Source: an uncultured Pseudothermotoga sp. | GTDB lineage: Bacteria; Thermotogota; Thermotogae; Thermotogales; DSM-5069 | Reading direction: 5' to 3' | NCBI GenBank assembly: GCA_937995655.1 | Contig: CALKJI010000009.1 | Coordinates: 118,747 to 182,746 of the forward strand | DNA: 64,000 bases | Shown here: one piece after another, positions 17,586 through 26,498 of the stretch | Numbering within the stretch: the stretch's first letter is position 1 | Layout of the letters: each line of letters opens with the position of its first letter | Program-made: the position numbers and the translations under genes | The notes under the pieces: model-generated | Databases searched by the model: none | What the model was told of the DNA's origin: nothing | Seen by the model: only the letters and a program-made list of their open reading frames with translations

Positions 17586-17591
17586 ATTATA
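17586..17591 (-). promoter_or_regulatory. -10 element for the pilin-like genes
   Basis: On the minus strand the sequence reads TGTTATAAT, an extended -10, about 25 bases upstream of the first prepilin ATG. The -35 match is poor (TATCAA at a 17-base spacing). Confidence 0.45.
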
Positions 17592-17630
17592 ACATGTGCC
17601 ATTCAAAATTGATACTGATGAGATTTCATG

Positions 17631-17658
17631 TTACAATCTTCAGGGTTTCTGTTATAAT
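17631..17658 (+). promoter_or_regulatory. Promoter for the two-component/pyrimidine phosphorylase operon
   Basis: TTACAA (17631-17636), 16-base spacer, TATAAT (17653-17658) with TGT directly before it (extended -10). The start point would be near 17665, giving a leader of about 60 bases. Confidence 0.65.
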
Positions 17659-17724
17659 GTTAACACGGAACGGACTTCGATACTGATTTTTCAAGAAGGA
17701 GGTGTACCCGAAGAGGGTGTAGAT

Positions 17725-18444
17725 ATGGCGAAAAAGAAGATTCTTGTTGTTGATGATGATCCATCAATCATTGAGCTGGTGAGCTACAATTTGGCTCGTG
17801 AGGGTTACGATGTTCTGAAGGCTTATGAGGCTGAGGAGGCACTGAAAGTTGCAACAAACGAACCAGTGGATATGTTTATTGTTGATATTATGTTGCCTGG
17901 CATGGATGGATTCGAGCTCGTCAGACAACTGAGAGGTACGGAGAAGTACAAGAATACGCCAGTAGTATTTCTCAGTGCAAAGGGGGAAGAATTCGATAAG
18001 GTTCTGGGGTTGGAACTTGGTGCCGACGACTATATCACCAAGCCATTCAGTATCAGAGAAATGATTGCAAGAATTAAAGCCGTCTTCAGAAGAATTCAAC
18101 TCAGTGTCCAAGAAAGAGAAGAAAGACCAAAGAAAATAATCGCAAAAGGACTGGAAATTGATGTCGAAAGATACGAAGTTAGAGTGTACGGACAAAAAGT
18201 TAGCCTCACACCGCTTGAGTTTGAATTGTTGAGATTTTTGGCAGAAAACGAAGGTAAGGTTTTCAGCAGAGATGTTTTACTTGACAAACTTTGGGGTTAT
18301 GACTACTACGGCGATACGAGAACCGTCGATGTTCATATCAGAAGACTCAGGACAAAGATAGAGGAAGATCCATCTAACCCAAAGTACATAATCACTGTGA
18401 GAGGCAAAGGATACAAATTCAGAGATCCAGGGAAGGAAGAATAG
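17725..18444 (+). CDS. OmpR/PhoB-family response regulator
   Basis: A DNA-binding response regulator of 239 aa. The receiver domain (about residues 5-120) has the acidic pair in VVDDDPS, the phospho-acceptor Asp in FIVDIMLPGMDGFEL, the Ser of FLSAKG and Lys in ITKPFS. The C-terminal winged helix (about 140-232) contains LTPLEFELLRFLAENEGKVFSRDVLL and DTRTVDVHIRRLRTKIE. It resembles DrrA of Thermotoga maritima. ATG at 17725 is chosen over an open frame running upstream because it has GAGGGTG and matches family starts. The histidine kinase follows after three bases, so the two form a pair. Confidence 0.93.
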   Translation: MAKKKILVVDDDPSIIELVSYNLAREGYDVLKAYEAEEALKVATNEPVDMFIVDIMLPGMDGFELVRQLRGTEKYKNTPVVFLSAKGEEFDKVLGLELGADDYITKPFSIREMIARIKAVFRRIQLSVQEREERPKKIIAKGLEIDVERYEVRVYGQKVSLTPLEFELLRFLAENEGKVFSRDVLLDKLWGYDYYGDTRTVDVHIRRLRTKIEEDPSNPKYIITVRGKGYKFRDPGKEE

Positions 18445-18447
18445 TGA

Positions 18448-19713
18448 GTGACAGTTCTTTTGGCAGTTTTGATCGGTGTTGTTGCTTTCATATTCTCCTA
18501 TGTTGTAATTCGAGATAGAACAGTTAAGAATTTGAAGCGGTTTCTCATAAGGGTGGCGGAGTTAGTGAATGTTCCAGACGATTCGCCACCTTCTTATGTT
18601 TTGGAGACGCTCCGTAAAACCATAACTAACTTAGAAGATGAATTAGCAATGGCTCAAAAAAGTAGAGAGAATACTATGACACTTCTAGATAACATCGTCG
18701 ATCCTATTCTCTTTGTCGACAGCAGTACAGGGGAAATACTTTTTGCAAACACAGCCGCTCAGAAAATAAGCCGGCCCATAGTGACAACGAAAAAGATCTA
18801 TGAAGCCTTGGAAGATTATTATCTGATCGAGATGTTCGACGAAACTGTCAAGAGTTGGCAGGTTCAGGAAGGCAATGTAGTAATCTACGTTGAAGGTAAG
18901 AAGAGATATTATTCCTGTAAGATGATACCCGTGTTGCTACCCAAGGGCGAGAAAAGGGTTGTTGTACTCTTTCATGATATGACTAAAGAATATGAGCTTA
19001 ACGAAATGAGGCGTGAGTTCGTTTCCAATGTTTCTCATGAACTGAGGACTCCTCTTACTTCGATACACGGTTATGCCGAAACACTTCTGAGTGACCCAGA
19101 AATGGACCCTGATACAAGGAACAGATTTCTCACGATAATTGAAAATGAATCTGCAAGAATGTCAAGACTGATAAACGACCTTCTAGATTTAGAGAGATTG
19201 GAATCTGGTGAAGCAACGTTTGATTTTCAGGAAGTTGATCTATGTGCAATAATAAAATATGTAATGTCCATCGTCGAACCCCTTTCACACGATTATGGTG
19301 TCAAGGTCAGTTTTGATTGCCAGGATGTAGTAATCACTGGAGATCAGGACAGATTGATTCAAATGCTCCTGAATCTGGTTGATAATGCAATAAAATACAC
19401 ATCTCTTAAAGACAATGGTGAAAAAAGGGTAAAGATCTCGATCGGCAAATCAGAGCCCTATGCGATTATAAAAGTATCCGATACTGGTCCAGGTATGCCT
19501 CGCGAAGCACTCGATAGGATATTCGATAGGTTCTATAGGGTGGACAAAGGTCGTAGTAGAAAAATGGGCGGTTCTGGATTAGGATTATCGATTGTAAAGA
19601 CCATTGTCGACAGACACGATGGAGAGATTTCAGTAGAGAGTGAGCTTGGTGTTGGAACAACCTTTAGTGTGAAATTACCTGTCAAAAGGAATGAGAACGA
19701 TGAGAATGTATGA
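18448..19713 (+). CDS. PhoR-like sensor histidine kinase
   Basis: Partner of the preceding regulator, 421 aa. Order of domains: one membrane helix (about residues 3-21), a coiled segment, a PAS domain (about 70-180, LLDNIVDPILFVDSSTGEILFAN), HisKA with the phospho-accepting His in FVSNVSHELRTPLTSIHGYAE (about 190-255), and HATPase_c with N box NLVDNAIKYT, G1 DTGPGMP and G2 GGSGLGLSIVK. There is no periplasmic domain, so it likely senses something inside or at the membrane, as HpkA of T. maritima does. It starts with GTG and overlaps the next gene by 14 bases. Confidence 0.92.
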   Translation: MTVLLAVLIGVVAFIFSYVVIRDRTVKNLKRFLIRVAELVNVPDDSPPSYVLETLRKTITNLEDELAMAQKSRENTMTLLDNIVDPILFVDSSTGEILFANTAAQKISRPIVTTKKIYEALEDYYLIEMFDETVKSWQVQEGNVVIYVEGKKRYYSCKMIPVLLPKGEKRVVVLFHDMTKEYELNEMRREFVSNVSHELRTPLTSIHGYAETLLSDPEMDPDTRNRFLTIIENESARMSRLINDLLDLERLESGEATFDFQEVDLCAIIKYVMSIVEPLSHDYGVKVSFDCQDVVITGDQDRLIQMLLNLVDNAIKYTSLKDNGEKRVKISIGKSEPYAIIKVSDTGPGMPREALDRIFDRFYRVDKGRSRKMGGSGLGLSIVKTIVDRHDGEISVESELGVGTTFSVKLPVKRNENDENV

Positions 19714-20992
19714 CATCATAAAAAAGAAAAGAGATGGTCAGGAACTCACATCAGAGGAAATAGAATTTGTCGTCAAAGCTTATGTTTCTGAAAACATACC
19801 TGATTACCAAATGGCTGCTTTGCTGATGGCAATTTTTTTCCGAGGGATGAATCCAAGAGAAACTTATGATTTGACTATAAGTATGGCTAGGTCTGGTGAG
19901 ATCTTAGATCTATCACCAATCGAAGGTATAAAGGTGGACAAGCATTCAACTGGTGGTGTCGGTGACAAAGCGACGCTCGTTGTACTGCCTGTACTTGCTG
20001 GGTTTGGTGTCAAGATTCCAAAGATGTCTGGCAGGGGACTTGGACATACCGGTGGAACTATAGATAAGCTTGAATCAATACCAGGTATGAGAACAGAGTT
20101 AACAAAAGAAGAGTTTTTCCATATCGTCAAGAAAATTGGATTTGCCGTGGCAAGTCAGACTGGCAACCTTGTACCAGCCGATAAGAAGATCTACGCACTC
20201 AGAGACACTACAGCTACAGTTGATAACATTTCTTTGATCGCTTCGAGTGTCGTCAGCAAGAAGCTTGCAGGTGGTGCTGACGCGATTGTTTTCGATGTTA
20301 AAGTTGGATCAGGTGCGTTTTTGAAAGATATAAATCAGGCAACAGAACTGGCTAAACTGATGATAGACATACTCAAAAGATCTGGGAAACTCTCAAGGGC
20401 TGTTCTGTCAAATATGGACCAGCCGCTGGGTCGGATGGTAGGAAATTCTCTGGAAGTACTGGAGGCTATCGAGACTTTAAAAGGTAACGGACCAGAGGAT
20501 TTGATAAAACTATGCGTCCGTATATGTTATGAGGTACTCGATCTTATAAAGATCAAAGCTTCTGAGCAGCAGATCATCAAGGAAATTCTTTCTGGCAAGG
20601 CTCTCGAGAGGTTCGCTAACTTTGTCGAAGCACAAGGAGGAGATCCACGAGTCATCGATGATTACAATCTGTTACCACTGAGCAAAGAAATTATCGAGGT
20701 CAAGCTGAACAAATCTGGTTATATAGGCAAGGTAAACACAGAACTTGTGGGAATTGCTTCGATGGTACTCGGAGCAGGTAGATCGAAAAAGGAAGAAGTC
20801 ATCGATCCAAGCGTTGGCATAGAGGTCCTTAAGAAAACAGGAGATTATATTCAGTTCGACGAGCCAGTCGTTCGAATGTACGTATCCAAGAAGAGCGATG
20901 TAAAATCAGCTATTAAGCTGATTTCTCATGCCTATGAAGTTGTTGAACAAAGAGTGAAACCTCAAGAAATTTTGCTTGGAGTGATCGAATGA
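19700..20992 (+). CDS. pdp: Pyrimidine-nucleoside phosphorylase
   Basis: Enzyme of 430 aa that splits uridine, thymidine and deoxyuridine with phosphate, releasing the base and (deoxy)ribose 1-phosphate. The family signature is the phosphate-binding KHSTGGVGDKATLVVLPVLA (about residues 78-97), with MSGRGLGHTGGTIDKLESIPG and TATVDNISLIASSVVSKKLA. Length equals that of the bacterial dimeric enzyme. ATG at 19700 is favoured (AAAGGA nine bases upstream); ATGs at 19691 and 19706 are also in frame. It overlaps the kinase gene, so it shares its operon, and may help salvage nucleosides brought in by the importer at 49.5-55.8 kb. Confidence 0.93.
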   Translation: MRMYDIIKKKRDGQELTSEEIEFVVKAYVSENIPDYQMAALLMAIFFRGMNPRETYDLTISMARSGEILDLSPIEGIKVDKHSTGGVGDKATLVVLPVLAGFGVKIPKMSGRGLGHTGGTIDKLESIPGMRTELTKEEFFHIVKKIGFAVASQTGNLVPADKKIYALRDTTATVDNISLIASSVVSKKLAGGADAIVFDVKVGSGAFLKDINQATELAKLMIDILKRSGKLSRAVLSNMDQPLGRMVGNSLEVLEAIETLKGNGPEDLIKLCVRICYEVLDLIKIKASEQQIIKEILSGKALERFANFVEAQGGDPRVIDDYNLLPLSKEIIEVKLNKSGYIGKVNTELVGIASMVLGAGRSKKEEVIDPSVGIEVLKKTGDYIQFDEPVVRMYVSKKSDVKSAIKLISHAYEVVEQRVKPQEILLGVIE

Positions 20993-22638
20993 GATTTACA
21001 TTGATTTTCTTAGTATTGCTTATTGTGAACACATTGATTTTCTCTCAAGTTCTAATTGGAATAAGGGGTAATTTTGCTACATTACAGGAGAGCAATGGAT
21101 TTGTTGAATTGAGGTCGCTCGACCAGCTTGGAGCTTCCCTTGTTATATCAGAGAGATCAAATAGGGCTTATTTCATATATAACAAAAAGATCACAATCAT
21201 CGAAAAAGATGGAACAGTCTCTGTTGATTTTCTCGATATCTACCCTAAAAGCGCCCTTTACACAAAAGACAAAATCATGATGAATATTGACCTTTTTTCG
21301 AAGATCATGGGTGTCGAAAAGTACGAAACTCCGAACGGCCAAATAGCTTTGCTCGATAGCGTTTGTATACTCGCATCGGTAAATCTTTCCGGCAATGAGT
21401 TAAAACTAAACTTTATTGGATTTCCCTTCGTGGAAATGATGAAAGTGAGTGCCCAAAAGTCGAAGATTTTGATCCAACTTGCACCATGCTTGTCAAATCT
21501 TTCTTCAACGAATGACATCAAGATCAATCAGATGGGAAATACAACATCGTTGGAAATCACACTGAAAACAGATGCTGAACCGTCTGTTGGCATAAGGGTG
21601 GATGGCAGTTCAATAAATCTGAGTTTGAAGTATCCACAAGCCGGTAGAGAAAGACTCGCCGATGGTGTTTCATGGGAACAAAAGGTCGAGAAAATAGGTG
21701 GTAAAGATATGCTTGTGAATTATCTTTGGGTTGATCCGAATCTTGTGGAATTGAGACCTCAGATCAGCAATGGTGGCATAGGGACCTTTGAAAGCGTTGA
21801 GAGGATGGTCGCAAGGACAGGTGCAATCGCTGGCGTTAATGCGAATTATTTTGATCCGAACACAGGCCTTCCAATAGGTTTATTGATCGTCGATGGTAGG
21901 ATATTGTCACTACCTTACGGTAACAGACCTGTCTTTGTTCAAACAAGGTCCGGCTCTGTGCACATCGCTAGGATGTATTTTGATTTGAATATAAGGATTG
22001 GACAGCTTCTGTTCTTGGTGAAGGGCGTGAACACGATAGCACAGGGAGAAGTCCTGATCTTTACGCCTGAATTTGGTCTTGCAATACCTCGACGTGACAA
22101 CATGATATATTTCATTGTCGCCGATGGAAAGATCAATGGTTTTGGTTGGTCTGCTCGGGCACCACGTAACGGGTATGTGTTGGCAATATCGAGTAATTAT
22201 GAAAAGTATCTGCAAGGAATACAAATAGGCGACAGAGTTGATTATGTGATAAACACTGATTTTCCGTATTCAATAAAACATGCCGTTGAGGCTGGACCGC
22301 TGATCCTCTACGGTGGGGCACCAATACCAGATCGAAATGACGAGAAGAATCGGTACGGTGGTAATATAGCTCGAAGTAATGCTACAAGGACACTTCTTGC
22401 AACGCTTCCTGATGGAAAATTAGTCTTAGCAGTGATAAACGATCAAAACGGTTCTGGGGGTGTGAACTACGATGAATTGGTTGAATTCTGCATGAATAAA
22501 GGATTTTACTCTGCCATGAACTTTGATGGAGGAAGCTCATCGGTGATGGTCATAGGAGATCAAGTAGTCAGTAGAACCTCTTCCAATTGGACAAGAGCAA
22601 TACCAGTTTCTCTACTCATCATCAAAAACGATAAATGA
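20989..22638 (+). CDS. Exported phosphodiester glycosidase-family protein (NAGPA domain)
   Basis: A 549-residue exported protein. Residues 1-19 are a signal peptide (FTLIFLVLLIVNTLIFS). The N-terminal half (about 25-210) resembles a copper-amine-oxidase-like stalk and AMIN-type wall-binding region. The C-terminal half (about 255-547) is an NAGPA/phosphodiester glycosidase domain (formerly DUF2233): GVNANYFDPNTGLPIGLLI, VEAGPLILYGG, ARSNATRTLLATLPDGKLVLAVIN and MNFDGGSSSVMVI. The family is linked to exopolysaccharide or wall glycan breakdown, which would suit outer-envelope processing. It overlaps the phosphorylase stop by four bases. The natural substrate is unknown. Confidence 0.8.
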   Translation: MRFTLIFLVLLIVNTLIFSQVLIGIRGNFATLQESNGFVELRSLDQLGASLVISERSNRAYFIYNKKITIIEKDGTVSVDFLDIYPKSALYTKDKIMMNIDLFSKIMGVEKYETPNGQIALLDSVCILASVNLSGNELKLNFIGFPFVEMMKVSAQKSKILIQLAPCLSNLSSTNDIKINQMGNTTSLEITLKTDAEPSVGIRVDGSSINLSLKYPQAGRERLADGVSWEQKVEKIGGKDMLVNYLWVDPNLVELRPQISNGGIGTFESVERMVARTGAIAGVNANYFDPNTGLPIGLLIVDGRILSLPYGNRPVFVQTRSGSVHIARMYFDLNIRIGQLLFLVKGVNTIAQGEVLIFTPEFGLAIPRRDNMIYFIVADGKINGFGWSARAPRNGYVLAISSNYEKYLQGIQIGDRVDYVINTDFPYSIKHAVEAGPLILYGGAPIPDRNDEKNRYGGNIARSNATRTLLATLPDGKLVLAVINDQNGSGGVNYDELVEFCMNKGFYSAMNFDGGSSSVMVIGDQVVSRTSSNWTRAIPVSLLIIKNDK

Positions 22639-22653
22639 GTTGGAGGTGAAGAG

Positions 22654-24714
22654 ATGAACAGACCGGTTGACAGAAAAAGGAACATAGCACTCATAGGGCA
22701 TAATGGTTCTGGAAAAACTGTTCTTCTTTCGGCAATGCTCTTTAATGCTGGGCTTGTTGATCGAATAACTTCAAAGTTTATTGACACAGATCCTATTGAA
22801 GAATCGAAAGGATCGAGCATTTCTTCTCATGTTTTCTCTTTCGACTGGAAGGATTACAGGATGACAGTTATCGATACCCCGGGCTTTGGTGATTTCATAG
22901 CGGATGTATCAAACAGCGTTTTCGTGACTGAGAATGTTGTGACAGTGATTAACGCAGTTGCTGGTGTTGAAATACAAACGGAGAGAACATGGCAGATTGC
23001 CGAAGGTATGAACAAGCCCATCATGGTTTTCATAAATCAGATGGACAAAGAAAGAGCAAGTTTTGAAAATACCTTAAATTCCCTTGAAAAATCTTTTGGT
23101 AAGAAAATGGTTGTATTAACCTTGCCAATCGGAAGTGAATCAGAATTTCGCGGCCTCGTTGACCTTATTGCAGAAAAAGCTTATGTTTATGAAAATGGTA
23201 GATCAACTGAGTCGACAATACCTTCCCCGTTGTTGGAAAAGGTCAAAGAGATGAAATTGAAGGCAATTGAAGATATTGTTGAATCAGATGATTCTTTAAT
23301 GGAGAAATATCTCGAAGGTCAACAGATTCAACCACAGGAATTGGCCAACGCATTGCTGAAAGCTTACAAAAGTGGATTAGTTGTGCCTGTTTTCTGCGGT
23401 TCAGCCGAAAAGAACATTGGTGTTGATCTTCTGATGAATTATCTAGCTGAACTCGGTGCAAGTCCAGTTGATGGGAAAGGATACGAGTCAAGGTTCGAAT
23501 CTGGTGAAAAAGTGATGTTAAAAATAAGTGAAAGTGAGCCATTCTGCGCTTACAACTTCAAGACCGTTGTTGACCCCTTTGTTGGTCGAGTAAGTTATAT
23601 AAAAATAGTTGCTGGTGTCATAAAACCTGGAGACAGTTACTTTAATGTCAACAGAGGTACATCTGACAAATTCGGCCGACTTTACTTAGCCCGTGGAAAA
23701 GAACAAGTTGAAGTCGATCAAGCTGTTGGAGGGGACATAGTTGTCCTGCCAAAGCTCAAAGAAGGTTCAGTCACTGAAACCCTTACACACAAGGATCGCA
23801 AACTGATCATAATACCCCCTTCTTTCCCAGAGCCAATGTTCTCACGATCTGTTAACCCAAAATCCAAAGCCGATATAGACAAGATCAGCAACGGACTATC
23901 TCGTCTGGCCGAAACTGATCCCACCTTCAAATGGGAATACGATCCTGAAACAGGTGAGACGGTTGTGTCTGGACTTGGAACAATTCATTTGGATGTGATG
24001 ATAGAAAGATTGAAGAGTATCTTCGGTGTTGATGTAGAGGTTGGCAAACCCAAAATCGCTTACAGAGAAACAATCTCAAAAAAGGCTGTTGCTGAGTACA
24101 AGCATAAGAAGCAAACTGGTGGACACGGGCAGTACGGACACGTCAAGATCGAACTTGAGCCTCTTCCAAGAGGCGCAGGTTTTGAGTTTGTCGATAAGAT
24201 ATTTGGTGGTGTTATACCAAAGAATTTCATTCCATCGGTTGAAAAAGGTATAGTCGAAGCAATGAAGAGAGGATCCGTGGCAGGATACCCAGTTGTTGAT
24301 GTTCGTGTCACACTTTTTGATGGGTCGTATCATGAGGTTGATTCTTCTGATATATCATTCCAAATTGCTGCAATCCAGGCTTTCAGAAAGGGTATGGAAG
24401 ATGCACGACCTGTTTTGCTTGAACCGATAATGGAAGTCGAGATTTTCTGCCCCGATGAGGTAGCCGGAGATGTTATCGGTGAGGTGACAAGCAGAAGAGG
24501 GAGACCTCAAGGTATGGAATCAATATCCAGAGGTATGTCAAAAGTGAAAGCGGAGGTTCCTCTTGCGGAAATGCTTGATTTCTCGGGTAGACTCTCAGGA
24601 ATCACGAGCGGTCGGGGATACTTCACAATGAAATTTGTACGCTATCAGGAGGTTCCACCAAATATTCAGGAGAAGATTGTTCAGGAGAGAAAGCAAGTGA
24701 GTCAAAATGCTTGA
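22654..24714 (+). CDS. Elongation factor G-like GTPase (EF-G paralogue)
   Basis: A 686-residue translational GTPase with the full EF-G layout: G domain (1-260), domain II, and domains III-V (FEFVDKIFGGVIPKNFIPSVEKGI and the C-terminal GEVTSRRGRPQGMESISRG). Walker A is GHNGSGKT (residues 15-22). It departs from true EF-G: the G3 motif is DTPGFGD (74-80), so the catalytic His after DTPG is Phe; the G4 motif is NQMD (128-131) rather than NKMD; and the switch I RGITI is replaced by KGSSIS. T. maritima also has an EF-G-like protein of this length. It is probably not the main translocase. GGAGGTGAAGAG precedes the ATG. A terminator follows. Confidence 0.9.
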   Translation: MNRPVDRKRNIALIGHNGSGKTVLLSAMLFNAGLVDRITSKFIDTDPIEESKGSSISSHVFSFDWKDYRMTVIDTPGFGDFIADVSNSVFVTENVVTVINAVAGVEIQTERTWQIAEGMNKPIMVFINQMDKERASFENTLNSLEKSFGKKMVVLTLPIGSESEFRGLVDLIAEKAYVYENGRSTESTIPSPLLEKVKEMKLKAIEDIVESDDSLMEKYLEGQQIQPQELANALLKAYKSGLVVPVFCGSAEKNIGVDLLMNYLAELGASPVDGKGYESRFESGEKVMLKISESEPFCAYNFKTVVDPFVGRVSYIKIVAGVIKPGDSYFNVNRGTSDKFGRLYLARGKEQVEVDQAVGGDIVVLPKLKEGSVTETLTHKDRKLIIIPPSFPEPMFSRSVNPKSKADIDKISNGLSRLAETDPTFKWEYDPETGETVVSGLGTIHLDVMIERLKSIFGVDVEVGKPKIAYRETISKKAVAEYKHKKQTGGHGQYGHVKIELEPLPRGAGFEFVDKIFGGVIPKNFIPSVEKGIVEAMKRGSVAGYPVVDVRVTLFDGSYHEVDSSDISFQIAAIQAFRKGMEDARPVLLEPIMEVEIFCPDEVAGDVIGEVTSRRGRPQGMESISRGMSKVKAEVPLAEMLDFSGRLSGITSGRGYFTMKFVRYQEVPPNIQEKIVQERKQVSQNA

Positions 24715-24715
24715 T

Positions 24716-24736
24716 AGGGGGGTCTCCCCCTTTTTT
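24716..24736 (+). terminator. Rho-independent terminator after the EF-G-like gene
   Basis: A run of six G, a three-base loop TCT, five C, then six T (24731-24736), starting two bases after the stop codon. The short GC stem and T run are textbook. The next gene starts only 18 bases later, so it may be partly expressed by readthrough. Confidence 0.85.
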
Positions 24737-24753
24737 CAATAAGGTGATTGTTA

Positions 24754-25035
24754 ATGCATGTGGCTATCTTAAACTACAAGCTTAGATTGTTTGGTATATC
24801 CAGCCTCAAAGAGAAACGTTCGCTGTTGAAAAGGCTTATCAGTGACATAAGGACTAGGTTCAATGTGTCCATATGTGAGGCTGGGTACACAGATTCAAAA
24901 ACCTGGTCAGAATTGGGAGTAGCAATCGTTTCATCCGCAAAGGATGTACTCGATTCGGTGGTTGAAGATATCACAACATTATTCGAGAACACTCAGGGTC
25001 TTGAAGTAGTAGAAATTCAAAGAGAAGGCTGGTAA
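24754..25035 (+). CDS. DUF503 protein
   Basis: A 93-residue protein. The N-terminal MHVAILNYKLRLFGISSLKEKRSLLKRLISDIRTRFNVSICE and later WSELGVAIVSS match DUF503, a small ferredoxin-like fold found next to rbfA or DHH-type genes in other bacteria; its biochemical role is not known. ATG at 24754 is chosen: AAGGTGATT stands seven bases upstream, and family members begin exactly here. The yqeK gene begins three bases after the stop. Confidence 0.88.
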   Translation: MHVAILNYKLRLFGISSLKEKRSLLKRLISDIRTRFNVSICEAGYTDSKTWSELGVAIVSSAKDVLDSVVEDITTLFENTQGLEVVEIQREGW

Positions 25036-25038
25036 ATC

Positions 25039-25629
25039 GTGAAACACATTCTTTTTGAACTGCAGAGGATCTCCAGGTTGTTGCTTAAAGATAAACGATT
25101 TTCACATGTTCAATCTTGTGTCAATTTTGCCGTGCAGCTTGCCAATATTCATGGAGTTAATGAGGATCGAGTAAAAATTGCAAGTTTAGCACACGACATA
25201 TTTAGAGACCTAGAACCACCGATTCTTATAAAAATGGCTAATGCATACAAAATGAAGGTTACCAGACTTGAAAAGTTGAATCCGATTCTTTTACATGGTA
25301 AAGTTGCGGCTGAGTATGTCAGAAGAAGATTCAACATAGCCGACAAAGAGATCTTAGAAGCGATTGCCTATCACACGAGTGGTAAGGAGAACCTTGGCGA
25401 TGTGGGAAAGATCGTCTTTCTATCAGATTCACTGGAGGAGAACAGAATCTATGAAAATGTGGAATTTTTGAGACAGATGGCAAAGCAAGACATGAACCAC
25501 GCACTGTATCTGATTGTGGCAAATAAGATACTTTATGCAGTTAAGAGAAGGTTGTTCCTCTTACCAGAGACTGTGAAAATGTGGAATTGGTTGGTACAAC
25601 TTCGAAAGGAAGATTCCGTTTGGAACTGA
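25039..25629 (+). CDS. yqeK: YqeK-type HD-domain hydrolase (diadenosine tetraphosphatase family)
   Basis: A 196-residue HD phosphohydrolase. Metal ligands appear in order: FSHVQSC (His), ASLAHDIFRDL (His-Asp), LLHGKVAA (His), AIAYHTSG (His) and LSDSLE (Asp). This matches YqeK, which hydrolyses Ap4A symmetrically to ADP. The start is GTG at 25039. In other bacteria yqeK is often next to nadD and rsfS; here it lies between DUF503 and an MBL hydrolase. The following gene overlaps it by 10 bases. Confidence 0.85.
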   Translation: MKHILFELQRISRLLLKDKRFSHVQSCVNFAVQLANIHGVNEDRVKIASLAHDIFRDLEPPILIKMANAYKMKVTRLEKLNPILLHGKVAAEYVRRRFNIADKEILEAIAYHTSGKENLGDVGKIVFLSDSLEENRIYENVEFLRQMAKQDMNHALYLIVANKILYAVKRRLFLLPETVKMWNWLVQLRKEDSVWN

Positions 25630-26486
25630 TATGGCTCAACGACAGATTTGGTGTTCTGCATGATAGAACAAATCTCGGTTTGATAAGATTTTCAAAGGAT
25701 GTTATGCTTATAGACTCAGGTATAGATGAATCTTATGCACGCAAGGCTTTGAAAATAATTTCTGAGAATGGTTTGAAATTGAGATGGCTTGTCAATACAC
25801 ATTTCCATGCAGATCACATTGGTGGTAATCTCTTCATTCAAAGAAAGTCACAGGTCCAAACTATCGCACATCCTTTGACAAAACCATTTGTTGAAAATCC
25901 AATTTTGGAACCAATGAGTCTATACTGTGGAGCTAACCCTCCGGATCAACTAAGATCGAAGTTATTCTTGGCACAACCTTCTGAAGTCCATGTGATTGTC
26001 GAGAATGGCAGCAATTTTGAAGATGTACAAATAATAGAACTACCTGGTCATGCACCGGGCCAAATCGGATTAGCTCTCAAAGATTTGATTTTTGCTGCAG
26101 ATTCTGTTTTTGGTATTGAGATCTTGGGCAAGAAGGGTATAGTTGTGTATAGTGATATAGGGGCTGCATTGGAATCACTTGAAAAACTAAGGGGTTTTGA
26201 TCAATGCATACCTTCACATGGGTCGATCAGTGAAAAAGACCTTGTCCAAATGAATAAATCGCACATAGAATTTGTCGCAGAAAAAATCCATAGTTTGTTG
26301 AAAGAACCAATGAGCGAGGAGATTCTCCTTTCTCAGCTCATTGAAAACCTCCAAATCGACCTTCAAGACGTAGGTGTCTATTATCTTTTGAGAATGACGG
26401 TGCTAGCCTATTTGAGCTGGTTGAAAAAGATTAATAAAGCGCAGATCTATCTTGAAAAAGGAAAGACAGTATGGCAGAGTCTTTAA
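25620..26486 (+). CDS. Metallo-beta-lactamase-fold hydrolase
   Basis: A 288-residue MBL protein. The first metal motif is NTHFHADHIGG (about residues 60-70), followed by a later LPGHAPGQIGLAL and FAADSVFG, and the terminal His in CIPSHGS. The C-terminal quarter is helical and unlike glyoxalase II. The substrate is not predictable. TTG at 25620 is the likely start, with AAAGGAAG six bases upstream; no in-frame ATG or GTG lies close by except GTG at 25581, far inside yqeK. Confidence 0.8.
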   Translation: MELIWLNDRFGVLHDRTNLGLIRFSKDVMLIDSGIDESYARKALKIISENGLKLRWLVNTHFHADHIGGNLFIQRKSQVQTIAHPLTKPFVENPILEPMSLYCGANPPDQLRSKLFLAQPSEVHVIVENGSNFEDVQIIELPGHAPGQIGLALKDLIFAADSVFGIEILGKKGIVVYSDIGAALESLEKLRGFDQCIPSHGSISEKDLVQMNKSHIEFVAEKIHSLLKEPMSEEILLSQLIENLQIDLQDVGVYYLLRMTVLAYLSWLKKINKAQIYLEKGKTVWQSL

Positions 26487-26498
26487 GGGAGGTATCAG

